Source: Deltaproteobacteria bacterium
GTDB taxonomy: Bacteria > Desulfobacterota > Binatia > Binatales > Binataceae
Length of the DNA stretch: 64,000 bases
Direction of reading: 5' to 3'
Assembly (NCBI GenBank): GCA_021801125.1
Contig: JAJYYI010000017.1
Coordinates: 97,095-161,094, forward strand
The position numbers were made by a program, and so were the translations under genes. Within the stretch, counting starts at the first letter, position 1. Each line of letters opens with the position of its first letter. Under the pieces are notes generated by a model, which was not told the origin of the DNA, did no database searches, and saw nothing but the letters and a program-made list of their open reading frames with translations. This document shows positions 29,369 through 39,182 of this stretch, piece by piece.

Positions 29369-29944
29369 CCGGCTTTTTGCGCGATTAGCGCGCCGCACTG
29401 CGTTTCGCCTCGCAGTTTTTTGCTCCACCGAGGCCAGCCAGCAGGGCGAAGCGAATCCTCGCTCGCGTTTATCCCACAAAAGCGAGACTTCCCGCAGCCC
29501 TCGCGGAAGGATGCGCCACTCTTCTAATCTTGCAGCCACCGTGGCTAGCCTGCCGGCATAAACCGCCCAAAACCCCCATTTTCAGGGGCGCACCGAGCGC
29601 CTCGTAAGCGGTGCGACGATGCTTGGGGCGTTTCGCGCAGCTTTCCAGTCAACAGGCGACCCAGGCCGCAGTCTAACGGCAGGAGACAAGCCGCTGAAGA
29701 ACATGGATACGCACGCAAACCGCGGTATCGATGCCCGAGCGACATTGCCCTGACGCGCGCAAAGCTATCTTCTGCGGCGGCGAAGACACCAACGCACGAG
29801 TCGCACTTCTTCGCACTAGCCCGAGCCAGGATTTAGTTGCGGGCGGGTTAAATCATAAACAAGTATTAGCGGAGAGCTATTTTTGCTTGCTCGCTTTTTC
29901 CTGTTGCGCTTAACAAGATCTTTTGCGTATTTTTATGTCGTTCA

Positions 29945-29970
29945 TGTTCATCAATCTGGATTGATGAACA
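29945..29970. promoter_or_regulatory. Perfect interrupted palindrome TGTTCATCAAT-CTGG-ATTGATGAACA
   Basis: 11-bp perfect inverted arms with a 4-nt spacer in an AT-richer intergenic stretch ~200 bp upstream of the VGGN-repeat gene pair. Confidence 0.6.
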
Positions 29971-30168
29971 CCGTCATTACCACTGGTAATTCTGGGTTGT
30001 GTTTGGGGGTTGGCTAGAACATGGATTGCCGGCATACCAACCAACATAGAGCGAGCTTGTTTTCGCGAACTCGCGACTCGCCAGGCACCGCCTCGGCGAA
30101 ACGCACGGAAGAACTGACCCGGGCGTGCTCTGGGTCTTAGCGATGCAGCTTTGGGAACGGAGAAAAGC

Positions 30169-31050
30169 ATGATGCGTAGGCAATATTTAAAATCAACCGC
30201 GTGTGCAGCGCTCATGTTTAGCGCTGTCTTTCTCGCCGGGACGGGGAGTGCGCAGGAGATCTGCGACGAAGCGCACCCCATAGCGGCAAATACCACTGTC
30301 CAGTGCAGCTTGCTCGTACCGCCGGACCAGACCTGCGAACTAACGGGCGTTCAAGTCACCGGGAACATTATCGTCCAGGCCGGCGCGACGCTTATTGCAG
30401 GTCCCGGGACTCAACCCAGCTCGGTCGGCGGAAACGTATCCGCTTCGGCGGCGGCGTGCGTATCGCTAAACGTGAGTTCTGTGGGTGGAAACGTGATTGC
30501 AAGCGGCACGGGCAGTTGCTCTGGTAGCTCGCAGTTCGATTTTCTCTGCACACCTCGCGTAGGCGGGAACGTTGAAATTCTCGGAAGCAGCCAAGCCTGG
30601 TGTGTTGCTGGAAATCCGAATTGCGGTTGTTCGTACTCCTCAATGACGGTTGGCGGAAATTTCGAGTTCGAAGGCAACGCTATAGCCGAATATATCGAAA
30701 ACGACGTGATTCGCGGCAACCTAACGTTTAACAGCAACCATGGGGGCGGACTCATCTCAAAGGACACCATCGGCGGAAACCTTTACTACAACAGCAACTC
30801 TGGCGGATCGAATTCGGTCTCGAATAACGGCATTGGCGGGAATCTGCAGTTCAACAGCAACACGACAGGTCCGAACACGGTTAGCGATAATCACGCCGGC
30901 GGAAATATTCAGTGCTTCAGCAATAACCCCACACCGAACGCGACGGGGAACACGGCGGGTGGCGTGATTTCGGGCCAGTGCAAGCCCGCTGATCCGTCTA
31001 GCACCTCCGGTGTCAACACCACGCAGCCGTGGTGGCAAAACCGCTGGTAA
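30169..31050 (+). CDS. Secreted Cys-rich VGGN-repeat protein (beta-solenoid-like), copy 1
   Basis: Signal peptide 'MMRRQYLKSTACAALMFSAVFLAGTGSAQ'; eight repeats around VGGN/IRGN/IGGN/AGGN followed by alternating small/hydrophobic residues; GGAG ahead of ATG. Confidence 0.75.
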   Translation: MMRRQYLKSTACAALMFSAVFLAGTGSAQEICDEAHPIAANTTVQCSLLVPPDQTCELTGVQVTGNIIVQAGATLIAGPGTQPSSVGGNVSASAAACVSLNVSSVGGNVIASGTGSCSGSSQFDFLCTPRVGGNVEILGSSQAWCVAGNPNCGCSYSSMTVGGNFEFEGNAIAEYIENDVIRGNLTFNSNHGGGLISKDTIGGNLYYNSNSGGSNSVSNNGIGGNLQFNSNTTGPNTVSDNHAGGNIQCFSNNPTPNATGNTAGGVISGQCKPADPSSTSGVNTTQPWWQNRW

Positions 31051-31121
31051 AGGCGCGCAAAGCAGCAATTGCTGAGACGACCGACGTAAGCTTTGCGTTT
31101 CAAGTGAGGGAGAACAAGAAG

Positions 31122-31811
31122 ATGCTTATGCGATGCCTTAAAAAAACTATCTATGCTGCGTTGGTGCCCGCTGCCGTCTTTTGCCTGAGCGTCACCACGT
31201 ATGCTCAGACCATTTGTAACGACGCTGGTTCCTCGCCCGCCGATTGCAACACGATCGGCTGCCCGGTACCGCCGGGAACGACCGTCCCATGCGACCTAAT
31301 CGTACCTCCGAACGCGACTTGTACTCTGGATAACGTCATAGTGACCGGCAGCGTGTCCGTCGAGCAAGGCGGATGCCTCAACCCTACGGGTAAACTGATG
31401 GTCGGCGGAAATGTCAATGCGTATCAGGCAGCGTGCCTTTCTCTGGGCTTCGGCAGCGAAGTCGTTGGCAATTTGAGCGCAAGTGGCACAACAGGAAACA
31501 CCCCGGCTCACTCGTTTAACTTTTTGTGCAACTCGAAGGTTGATGGGAGTGTCAACATCGAGAACAGCGGAGCAGGCGCAAAATGGTGTATTGGGTACCA
31601 GGGCTCGCCCTGTGACTGCGCGGTGGGCGTCACCGTGGGCGGCAGCCTCACGTTCGACGGCAATGATGGCGGAGGGATTATAGGAAACAACACCATCACG
31701 GGATCCTTGAGTTGCGCAAACAACAGCCCGCCGCCAACATGCAACGGCTCTAGCACAAGCTGCAACAACAACACGGCAAGCTCCAAGATTGGGCAGTGCA
31801 GTAGTTTTTAA
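31122..31811 (+). CDS. Secreted Cys-rich VGGN-repeat protein, copy 2 (paralogue)
   Basis: Signal 'MLMRCLKKTIYAALVPAAVFCLSVTTYAQ'; shares 'CxLIVPPxxTCxLxxVxVTGxxxV' and 'VGGNV/VGGSL' repeats with the upstream ORF. Confidence 0.75.
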   Translation: MLMRCLKKTIYAALVPAAVFCLSVTTYAQTICNDAGSSPADCNTIGCPVPPGTTVPCDLIVPPNATCTLDNVIVTGSVSVEQGGCLNPTGKLMVGGNVNAYQAACLSLGFGSEVVGNLSASGTTGNTPAHSFNFLCNSKVDGSVNIENSGAGAKWCIGYQGSPCDCAVGVTVGGSLTFDGNDGGGIIGNNTITGSLSCANNSPPPTCNGSSTSCNNNTASSKIGQCSSF

Positions 31812-31895
31812 ACGTTGGCGTGTCTGCGACCTAAGGCCGGCGGTACACGCAGACTCACGATGGGCTAGACGCCGGACGCTCCATGCTTGAAAGAC

Positions 31896-31932
31896 AGCAG
31901 CCGCGACGGGCTTCCCGTCGCGGCTGCTTTTT
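31896..31932 (+). terminator. Rho-independent terminator
   Basis: Perfect 15-bp stem AGCAGCCGCGACGGG / CCCGTCGCGGCTGCT, 3-nt loop CTT, followed by TTTT. Confidence 0.92.
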
Positions 31933-32044
31933 ATCGCGAAGAGGATTGATTGCGGTCGGCTTGGCTGACTTATCCGTCAAGCCAGTGGAACGTCAGGGCG
32001 AACGCGACGCGGGGAACAATGCACTCACAACTAAGCGGCGCGGA

Positions 32045-32884
32045 TCACTGGTCCTGGATGTGCTCTTTTTGCATTTTGGCTTCCATCTCGCGGAACTTGG
32101 CCAAGCGCTGGTCGGTTGTCTCCAGGGCGCGGGGGGCCTGAGCGGCCTGAGCGCTGGCCCGTGGCAACTCGCCGTCGATTTTGGCCAACGCCTCTTGAGC
32201 GAGGCGGCGCACCTTGGCGCTCCGATCCTCGCTGGCGACTTTAAGCAGCAAGTCCCGCGCGCGCGGGTCGCCGAGTTCCCCTAGGGCGAACGCCGCAGTT
32301 CCGCGGCCTTCTTCGTCGTGCGCCTTTTCTAGAAAGTGAATTACAGCTATTGTGCCGCGCGGATCACCGATAGACCCCAGCGCGCTCACCAAGTGAAGCC
32401 GCTCAGCCTCCGGCGTGGTGCGCATGAAGAGGTATTGGCCCATCAGCGGCACGGCCTCAGCCATGTGGCGCTCAGCCATTATATCGGTAGCCTTGACCTG
32501 GACCCTTACGTCCGAGTCGGTCATCGCTTTGATCAGAAGATCATCAACCTGCGGATCGGAGATCGGTATGATCTTGTCGAGGCCCTCGAGTCTGACCACG
32601 GGATCGTCGCTTTTCTGGGCGCTCTGCGCGTCGGCTATCTTTGAGTCTTTGTCAGCGACGTCCTGATTGAACCCGCCGCTGGCAGGTAGCGAGCTCATTG
32701 CGCCCATCACCCCTGGCATGCTGTTGTTCGGCGACACACCCGGCTGCGGCGTCTGTGATTGCTGCATCTGAGGTCCGGGCAGCGGAATGCCCATCTGGGC
32801 GTGGGCTGGATGCGCGAAGAGCACGCAAGCGCACGCCAGGAGCACCAAGCCACCAGCCAACGTTCTTGCGCTGAAAGACCACAT
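32045..32884 (-). CDS. Exported HEAT-repeat domain protein
   Basis: Signal peptide plus 'DSDVRVQVKATDIMAERH', 'SALGSIGDPRGTIAVIHFLEKA', 'AFALGELGDPRARDLLLKVASEDRSAKVRRLAQEAL'. Confidence 0.8.
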   Translation of the reverse strand: MWSFSARTLAGGLVLLACACVLFAHPAHAQMGIPLPGPQMQQSQTPQPGVSPNNSMPGVMGAMSSLPASGGFNQDVADKDSKIADAQSAQKSDDPVVRLEGLDKIIPISDPQVDDLLIKAMTDSDVRVQVKATDIMAERHMAEAVPLMGQYLFMRTTPEAERLHLVSALGSIGDPRGTIAVIHFLEKAHDEEGRGTAAFALGELGDPRARDLLLKVASEDRSAKVRRLAQEALAKIDGELPRASAQAAQAPRALETTDQRLAKFREMEAKMQKEHIQDQ

Positions 32885-33169
32885 CGTACAACTCCTTGTT
32901 CCCTGCCAGATGCCCTGAGGCGATCGGTCGTTCGGGCCTTTTAGAGCTCAACGCGGTGCGGGGGAGCAGTAAGCGCTTCGTCCGCATCGTCGGCTTGCTT
33001 CCTACCCTCCTTCGTTTCTGTACCAATCGAACCTGGCCGAGGTTAGCTCGGTTGCGTTTTTCACCAGCAAAGCGCACCCGGACGCCGGCGTGGGCGTAGT
33101 TTCACTCGGCGCATTACGCGGGATTTCCTCAACCGCTTTTCTTCCATCTGCTGCTCCTTATAGCATTAG

Positions 33170-34114
33170 TTGAGGTACCGTTTGAACTGCCTAAGGCCGA
33201 TTACAATCTTTTTGGCGAGTGGTGCGCTGCTTGCGACGATGCTGTGCGAGCAAACGGCGCTGCTCGCGCGAAATTCCTGGGCCGGCGAGCCTGATGGAGC
33301 CCTTCCCGCGGCGACCTCTCCGGTCAAGCCGGGGCAGGAACTGATCTATCGTGCGTCCTGGATGGGGGTGCCGGTCGGGATCGCACGGCTGACCTTCGGC
33401 TCGGACGACAAGAGCACTAGCCTTTCGCGCGGAGTTGCGTTGGTTCAGACAAACCGCGCGGCCGACGCGTTATACAAGATGCACGACCAGTTGTGCGAGG
33501 ATTTTGACGCAGATTCATTTGCGCCCCGCCTGATGGAGATTTTCCAGCACGAAAATCACACCTTTAACCAGTATACGGTCACGTTCAGCGAGGTTTCCGG
33601 ACGCATCGAGACGCTGCGGCGAACCCGGCGCGGCGCGCAGCACCATGATTTTCAGCTGAAGAATGCCTTCGGACCGATCTCGGCGGCACTTAAAATTTTG
33701 TCGCAACCGCTGGAGGTAGGCCGCAGTCGCTCGGTGCTGGTCTTTACCGGAACGAGCTATTATCTGGTAGAGCTTTCCGTGGTCAGGCGCGAGCGGATAG
33801 CCTCGGCGATGGGTAACGCCGACACTTTTTTGACCGGCGCACGCGTAGTGAGATCGAGCGACGGTTCCGCCGCCGAGTCGGTGCACAACGTGGCGTTATG
33901 GATTTCCGCTGGAGAAAACCATCTGCCGCTGCGCGCCGAGGCGATGACCTTTGTCGGCCCGGTCAGGGCGGATCTGGTCTCCGTGGCCGCGCAGGCATCT
34001 CCCCGTGCTACGCACTGCCGCCGAATGATCCAGGCCAACGAGAGCGCGCCGCTTGGCCTTCCCAACGGGAAGCGAAACGGCTCTGACGGCCTGCTCGCGG
34101 CGCCTAGTCCTTGA
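33170..34114 (+). CDS. DUF3108-like exported protein
   Basis: 'PVKPGQELIYRASWMGVPVGIARLTF', 'LCEDFDADSFAPRLMEIFQHENH', late 'ISAGENHLPLRAEAMTFVGPVRADLV'. Confidence 0.65.
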   Translation: MRYRLNCLRPITIFLASGALLATMLCEQTALLARNSWAGEPDGALPAATSPVKPGQELIYRASWMGVPVGIARLTFGSDDKSTSLSRGVALVQTNRAADALYKMHDQLCEDFDADSFAPRLMEIFQHENHTFNQYTVTFSEVSGRIETLRRTRRGAQHHDFQLKNAFGPISAALKILSQPLEVGRSRSVLVFTGTSYYLVELSVVRRERIASAMGNADTFLTGARVVRSSDGSAAESVHNVALWISAGENHLPLRAEAMTFVGPVRADLVSVAAQASPRATHCRRMIQANESAPLGLPNGKRNGSDGLLAAPSP

Positions 34115-34192
34115 ATAGATGTTGGAACGCGGAACTCCATGCTAGCTTTAGCAGCGCCCGCGATCGGGGCCTTGTAACGGATGGTCGGGTGA

Positions 34193-34810
34193 ATGGGCTC
34201 ACCGCTTGAAAATCTTCCCGCCACAGTGAGAGCCTTTGTGGCCGTGCGCCCCAATCACGAGACGCTATCGGCGGTAGCCGGCTTTATCGAGGAACTACGC
34301 CCGCTCAAGGCGGATGTCCGCTGGGTCAAACCGGCAAACCTGCATCTGACGCTGCGCTTTCTGGGCGACCAAGCGCAGTCATCTCGGCTGGCCACGCTGT
34401 CGCAATGCTTGCTCGAAGTGGCCGCTCGGTACGAGCCCTTCTCGGTAACGGCGTGCGGCATCGGAGGTTTCCCGGAAATCAGTCGTCCGCGAGTTATATG
34501 GGTGGGTTTCGAGGGCCGAGCGCTACTCCAGCTTGCGCAAGAGGCGGAGCAATGCGCCCTGTCAGCGGGCTTCGCGCCATGTGGCCGGCCCTTTGCACCT
34601 CATTTGACCGTCGGACGCGTGCGCAGCTTGCGCGGGTTCGCGCCGACGGCGCGCGCCCTCGCTCAAGCGCAGGAGCGTGAGTTCGGTGTTTCCGTGATCG
34701 ATGGCGTTACGCTTTATTGCAGCGAACGCTCGGCCTGCGGGCCGACTTACTACGAAGTAATGACGATGAAGCTTGGCGCCGCCCGCCGACGGCCGCCAAT
34801 GAGCGCCTAA
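34193..34810 (+). CDS. thpR: RNA 2',3'-cyclic phosphodiesterase
   Basis: 'RAFVAVRPNHETL', HxTx motifs 'LHLTLRFLGD' and 'APHLTVGRVRS'. Confidence 0.9.
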   Translation: MGSPLENLPATVRAFVAVRPNHETLSAVAGFIEELRPLKADVRWVKPANLHLTLRFLGDQAQSSRLATLSQCLLEVAARYEPFSVTACGIGGFPEISRPRVIWVGFEGRALLQLAQEAEQCALSAGFAPCGRPFAPHLTVGRVRSLRGFAPTARALAQAQEREFGVSVIDGVTLYCSERSACGPTYYEVMTMKLGAARRRPPMSA

Positions 34811-34976
34811 GCGAGCTTTCTGCCGAGATGGGGGAGGCGTGCGTTGTCGAGATACCACCGAGAGAAAACAACACCTGCCGCTTCGCGTCGGATGGGACCG
34901 GAACGCGGCTTCGTGCGTTGAAATAAACCAAGGAATCCCCGCGAATCGAAAGATCGCCAATTCCACAGGAGTGCTG

Positions 34977-35705
34977 ATGAAGCATTGGAGCAAACCCTTG
35001 GTTATGGTTGCGCTGTGCGCGTTGGGTTTGACGATAACTAGCGCGCGGCCCGCCGCCGCGCAGGCCGACCGAGCGAAGCCCATTCGGAAGCTTTCCGTCA
35101 CAGGACACGGTGAGACTCAGGTCAAACCAGACGTGGCAACGCTCGACGTCGCCGTTGAGACCACCGGCGCTACCGCGCAAGAGGCAGCGCAACGTAATGC
35201 GGAGCTTTCGCAGAAGGTTGTTTCCGCAGTCAAAGCGGACGTCGGTGCGAGCGGCTCGGTATGGACCGGCAGCTACGCGCTGTTTCCGGACTATCAGCCG
35301 ATACCTGGAGGCGGAGGCAGTAAACTCGTAGGTTATCGTTCCGAAAATTCCATCAAGGTGCGCACCGACGCGCTCGACAAGGTCGGTTCCCTGATTGACA
35401 AGGCGATCGAGGCGGGCGCCAATCGAATCAATTCGCTCGCCTTTACGGTGAGCGACGATTCGCAGGCGCGCAATCAAGCAATTTCCCTGGCGGCCAAAGA
35501 CGCGGAAAACGAGGCGCAAGCGTTAGCCGGAGCGCTCGGCGTGAAGCTCAAGCGAATCGTGGATACTTCGGTCGAGGGCAAGGTGAGACCCTCGCCGCTC
35601 ATGATGGGCGCCCGAATGGCCACGATGGCCGGCGCGCCTACGCCTATCGAGATCGACCGTGTCAGCGTGCCGGCGACGGTCTCGCTGGTATACGAAATTG
35701 AATGA
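34977..35705 (+). CDS. SIMPL (DUF541) domain exported protein
   Basis: Signal peptide; 'RKLSVTGHGETQVKPDVATLDVAVETTGATAQEAAQRNAELSQKVVSAVKA'. Confidence 0.9.
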   Translation: MKHWSKPLVMVALCALGLTITSARPAAAQADRAKPIRKLSVTGHGETQVKPDVATLDVAVETTGATAQEAAQRNAELSQKVVSAVKADVGASGSVWTGSYALFPDYQPIPGGGGSKLVGYRSENSIKVRTDALDKVGSLIDKAIEAGANRINSLAFTVSDDSQARNQAISLAAKDAENEAQALAGALGVKLKRIVDTSVEGKVRPSPLMMGARMATMAGAPTPIEIDRVSVPATVSLVYEIE

Positions 35706-35796
35706 AGTCGCCCGCTGCGTTGACCGTTTTCGGCCTTCGGGTTCTTGGAGCCCGCCGGGAGCAAATCCGCGCCTTCTTAGGCCGTAATGTGATCGG

Positions 35797-36717
35797 ATGC
35801 TGCACTACCTAATAAAACGGATTGCCTTCGGGGCGTTGGTTCTACTCGGGGCCTCGCTGATTACGTTTTGCATCGCCTTCGTGATTCCGGCCGACCCGGC
35901 GGTTGCGATTGCCGGGGTCAAAGCGGACCCGCACACGTTAGCGACGATCCGGACCCAACTCGGACTCGATCGGCCGCTGTACATTCAATATGTCCGCTAT
36001 GTATGGCGCGCGCTCCATGGCGACCTGGGTCGTTCGTACGCGCGCCGTCAGAGCGTGACCGGCCTTATCGTGGCGCGTTTTCCCGCCACGGCAGCGCTCG
36101 CGGTATCCGCGATGGCGCTGTCGCTGATTCTCGGCACGCTCGGCGGGCTCGTGGCAGGTGCATATCGAGGACGAGCGCTCGACAATTTATTGTTGATAGC
36201 CTCGTTAATCCTCGTGTCGATTCCCGTGTTTTGGTTGGGCACGATGTTCCTGGTCGGCGCCGCAGCTCACTTTCGCTGGCTTCCATTGGGCGGATTTGAC
36301 GGCATGCGAAGTCTCTTGATGCCGAGCCTTGCGCTGGCGCTCGGCTCCGCCGGCTACTATTCGCGGATCCTGCAGGCCAACCTGGCAGAGGTCGTCGGTC
36401 AAGATTACATCAGGGCGGCGCGCGCCAAGGGTTTGTCGCCGGTGCGAGTGATGCTCCGGCACGCGCTGGCTAACGCTATCTTGCCTCTGGTGACGCTGGC
36501 CGGGCTCGATTTCGCCGGACTCCTTTCCGGCGTAGTGCTGACTGAGACGGTGTTCAATTGGCCGGGCCTTGGGCGACTGGCGTTCGAGGCGGTATTCAAC
36601 CTCGACATCCCTCTAATTATGGGAACGGTGCTGTTCTCCGCCTTCCTTATTGTGGCGGCGAATCTGGTAGTCGACCTGCTGTACGCCTGGCTCGATCCCC
36701 GCACCCACCTGGCTTAG
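35797..36717 (+). CDS. Peptide/opine ABC transporter permease (DppB-type)
   Basis: 'MLHYLIKRIAFGALVLLGASLITF', 'QDYIRAARAKGLSPVRVMLRHALANAILPLVT'. Confidence 0.93.
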   Translation: MLHYLIKRIAFGALVLLGASLITFCIAFVIPADPAVAIAGVKADPHTLATIRTQLGLDRPLYIQYVRYVWRALHGDLGRSYARRQSVTGLIVARFPATAALAVSAMALSLILGTLGGLVAGAYRGRALDNLLLIASLILVSIPVFWLGTMFLVGAAAHFRWLPLGGFDGMRSLLMPSLALALGSAGYYSRILQANLAEVVGQDYIRAARAKGLSPVRVMLRHALANAILPLVTLAGLDFAGLLSGVVLTETVFNWPGLGRLAFEAVFNLDIPLIMGTVLFSAFLIVAANLVVDLLYAWLDPRTHLA

Positions 36718-36720
36718 ACG

Positions 36721-37539
36721 ATGATAAGAGCGGGGCGTCTTAACTGGCTCGAGATAGTTGGCGGCACGATCGCGCTGAGCCTGGTCGTGGTCGCCCTGTT
36801 CGCGCCGGTGATAGCACCTCACGACCCGACGCGCGCCGTGGCGCAAACCTTCGGCGACCCAGGGCCGCCCAGCCTCGCCTTTCCATGCGGCACTGATCAG
36901 CTCGGGCGCGACGTTCTATCGCGCCTGATCTATGGTGCGCGCGTCTCGCTCATCGTGGGGCTGAGCGCGATGGCCGTGGCGATGACCGTTGGCGTGGCCG
37001 CCGGGCTCTGCGCCGGGTTCTTCGGCGGATGGACCGAAATGGTCCTGATGCGCCTGACCGACGTGATGCTCACACTGCCGGGGTTGCTTTTGGCGATGGC
37101 CTTCGTGGCCATTTTGCGGCCGAGCCTGTTGACTATCCTGCTCGTCATTAGTCTGGTGTCGTGGACGGGAGTGGCGCGCGTGGTCAGAGCTGAGACGCTG
37201 TCGATGACCAACCGCGACTTCGTCCTAGCCGCGCGCGCGCTCGGCGCCTCGGCTGGACGTTTGATGATTCGCCATGTGATGCCCAACATCATGCCCACTG
37301 TGGTGGTGATGGCGGCGCTGAGCACGTCGGGAACGTTGCTCCTCGACGCGGGTCTCAGCTTCCTAGGTCTGGGCGTTCCGCCGCCCACACCGAGCTGGGG
37401 CCGAATGGTCGAGGAATCACAGATCTACTTTCGCACCGCTCCGTGGCTCGCCTTTTTTCCAGGACTGGCGATTCTGTACGCGGTCCTCGGCTTCAACCTC
37501 CTCGGCTACGGCTTCTTGCGCAGGCGAAACCCCCAATGA
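36721..37539 (+). CDS. Peptide/opine ABC transporter permease (DppC-type)
   Basis: 'FPCGTDQLGRDVLSRLIYGARVSLIVGLSAM', 'NRDFVLAARALGASAGRLMIRHVMPNIMP'. Confidence 0.93.
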   Translation: MIRAGRLNWLEIVGGTIALSLVVVALFAPVIAPHDPTRAVAQTFGDPGPPSLAFPCGTDQLGRDVLSRLIYGARVSLIVGLSAMAVAMTVGVAAGLCAGFFGGWTEMVLMRLTDVMLTLPGLLLAMAFVAILRPSLLTILLVISLVSWTGVARVVRAETLSMTNRDFVLAARALGASAGRLMIRHVMPNIMPTVVVMAALSTSGTLLLDAGLSFLGLGVPPPTPSWGRMVEESQIYFRTAPWLAFFPGLAILYAVLGFNLLGYGFLRRRNPQ

Positions 37540-39182
37540 GAGGCGCATTGCGCACTGTTTTGTTCGCCGCTTTTGCCGGCGCGTTGGCGCTGACCATCGG
37601 CGGATGTCGAGCGGACCTTCCGGCAGACTCGTTCCCATCCGGCGCCGCCGTGCTTCGTCTGGCCCTGGCCGATGACGTACCGACGCTTGATCCCGCGGCG
37701 GGCTATGACGCCGCCTCCTGGGAGTTCGAGCAGGTGTTGTACGACACATTGGTGCGTTATGCGGCCGACTCCAATGAGCTTCGGCCTGACCTCGCCCTGT
37801 CATGGGGGATATCACCCGACGCGACGGTATTTACTTTTCATTTGCGGCACGACGCGAGCTTCACCAACGGGCGACAGGTGACCAGTGCCGACGTTCGATA
37901 CTCCATCGAACGGGTGATCAACCCCAAAACCCGTTCTCAGGGAGTCCAGTACTTTTTGCCGCTTCTTGGTGCCGCCGACTTCGCGGCCGGGCGCACCCCC
38001 CATGCGCGCGGGATCGAGACGCCCGACCCTTACACGATAATTTTCCGCCTTGACAAGCCTGACCCGATCTTCTTGCATAAGCTCGCGATGCCCTTCGCGG
38101 CGGCCGTTCCGAAGGAAGTGGTGGAGCGTTGGGGCGAAGACTTTGCCCGCCACGCGGTCGGCAGCGGCCCCTTCATGCTCAAGCAGTGGCTTAGCGGCCA
38201 GCGGCTTATTTTGGTCAAGAATCCTCATTACTTCCTTTCAGGCTTACCCAAACTGGACGCGGTCGTCGCTCTGATCGGGGTGAACGAGGAGCTGCAGTGG
38301 CTTAAGTTTGAAGCGGGCGAAATCGACATCTCGTCAATCCCGCCTGCCGAGTTCACCTACGTGATGAAGACGCCGCGGCTCAAGGCGCTGACCATCCATC
38401 ACGTGACGGCGGTCACAAGCTACCTCGGGATGAATTGTCAGATGCCGCCGTTTAACGACGTGCGGGTGCGCCAAGCCTTCAACTACGCAGTCAACAAGCC
38501 GAAGCTCGTCGCTATCTTGAACGGGCGCGGCGTCGTGGCGCGCGGAGTGTTGCCCCCCGGCATGCCGGGCTACGACCCGGACATCAGCGGCTATGCTTAT
38601 GACCCGGCCAAAGCGCGCCGCTTGCTGGAAGAAGCCGGAGTGCGCGCCGGCTTTGCGCCGGTGGTCTGGCTCACGTCTGATCCGACGATGCTGGTCCTCG
38701 GGCAATCAATCCAACAAGATCTGGCCTTGGTCGGCATCAACCTGGTCCTAAAACCGGTAGCCTGGGGTCCGCTCCTCGACGCCGTGCGTGAGCCGCACAC
38801 TGCGGAGCTTTTCCTGCTTGGCTGGGGCGCCGACTTTCCAGACCCGCAGAATTTCCTCGAAGTGCTCTTCTCAAAGGAGCAGTGGGGCGCGAATAACGAC
38901 ACCTTCTATTATGACCCCAAGGTGCAGGAACTGCTGACGGAGGCCAGCGTAGTCGCCGATCCGAAACGTCGTTACGAACTGTATCAGCAAATCCAACAGA
39001 TCATCGTGAACGACGCCCCATGGGTCTTTCTATACCATCCGGTGGCCTACGTCATTCGCCAGCCTTGGGTGCACGGCATCCGCCTCCATCCCCTTCGTCC
39101 CGCTCGTCTTGACTACATCTACGTCACCGCGCGCGGGGCGGAGGGTGAACAAACGTCAGGCGAAACCAACCAAACGCGGTAG
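37536..39182 (+). CDS. ABC transporter substrate-binding lipoprotein (SBP family 5)
   Basis: 'ALTIGGC' lipobox; 'LRLALADDVPTLDPAAGYDAASWEFEQVLYDTLVRYAADSNELRPDLA'; ATGA overlap with the permease. Confidence 0.92.
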   Translation: MRGALRTVLFAAFAGALALTIGGCRADLPADSFPSGAAVLRLALADDVPTLDPAAGYDAASWEFEQVLYDTLVRYAADSNELRPDLALSWGISPDATVFTFHLRHDASFTNGRQVTSADVRYSIERVINPKTRSQGVQYFLPLLGAADFAAGRTPHARGIETPDPYTIIFRLDKPDPIFLHKLAMPFAAAVPKEVVERWGEDFARHAVGSGPFMLKQWLSGQRLILVKNPHYFLSGLPKLDAVVALIGVNEELQWLKFEAGEIDISSIPPAEFTYVMKTPRLKALTIHHVTAVTSYLGMNCQMPPFNDVRVRQAFNYAVNKPKLVAILNGRGVVARGVLPPGMPGYDPDISGYAYDPAKARRLLEEAGVRAGFAPVVWLTSDPTMLVLGQSIQQDLALVGINLVLKPVAWGPLLDAVREPHTAELFLLGWGADFPDPQNFLEVLFSKEQWGANNDTFYYDPKVQELLTEASVVADPKRRYELYQQIQQIIVNDAPWVFLYHPVAYVIRQPWVHGIRLHPLRPARLDYIYVTARGAEGEQTSGETNQTR

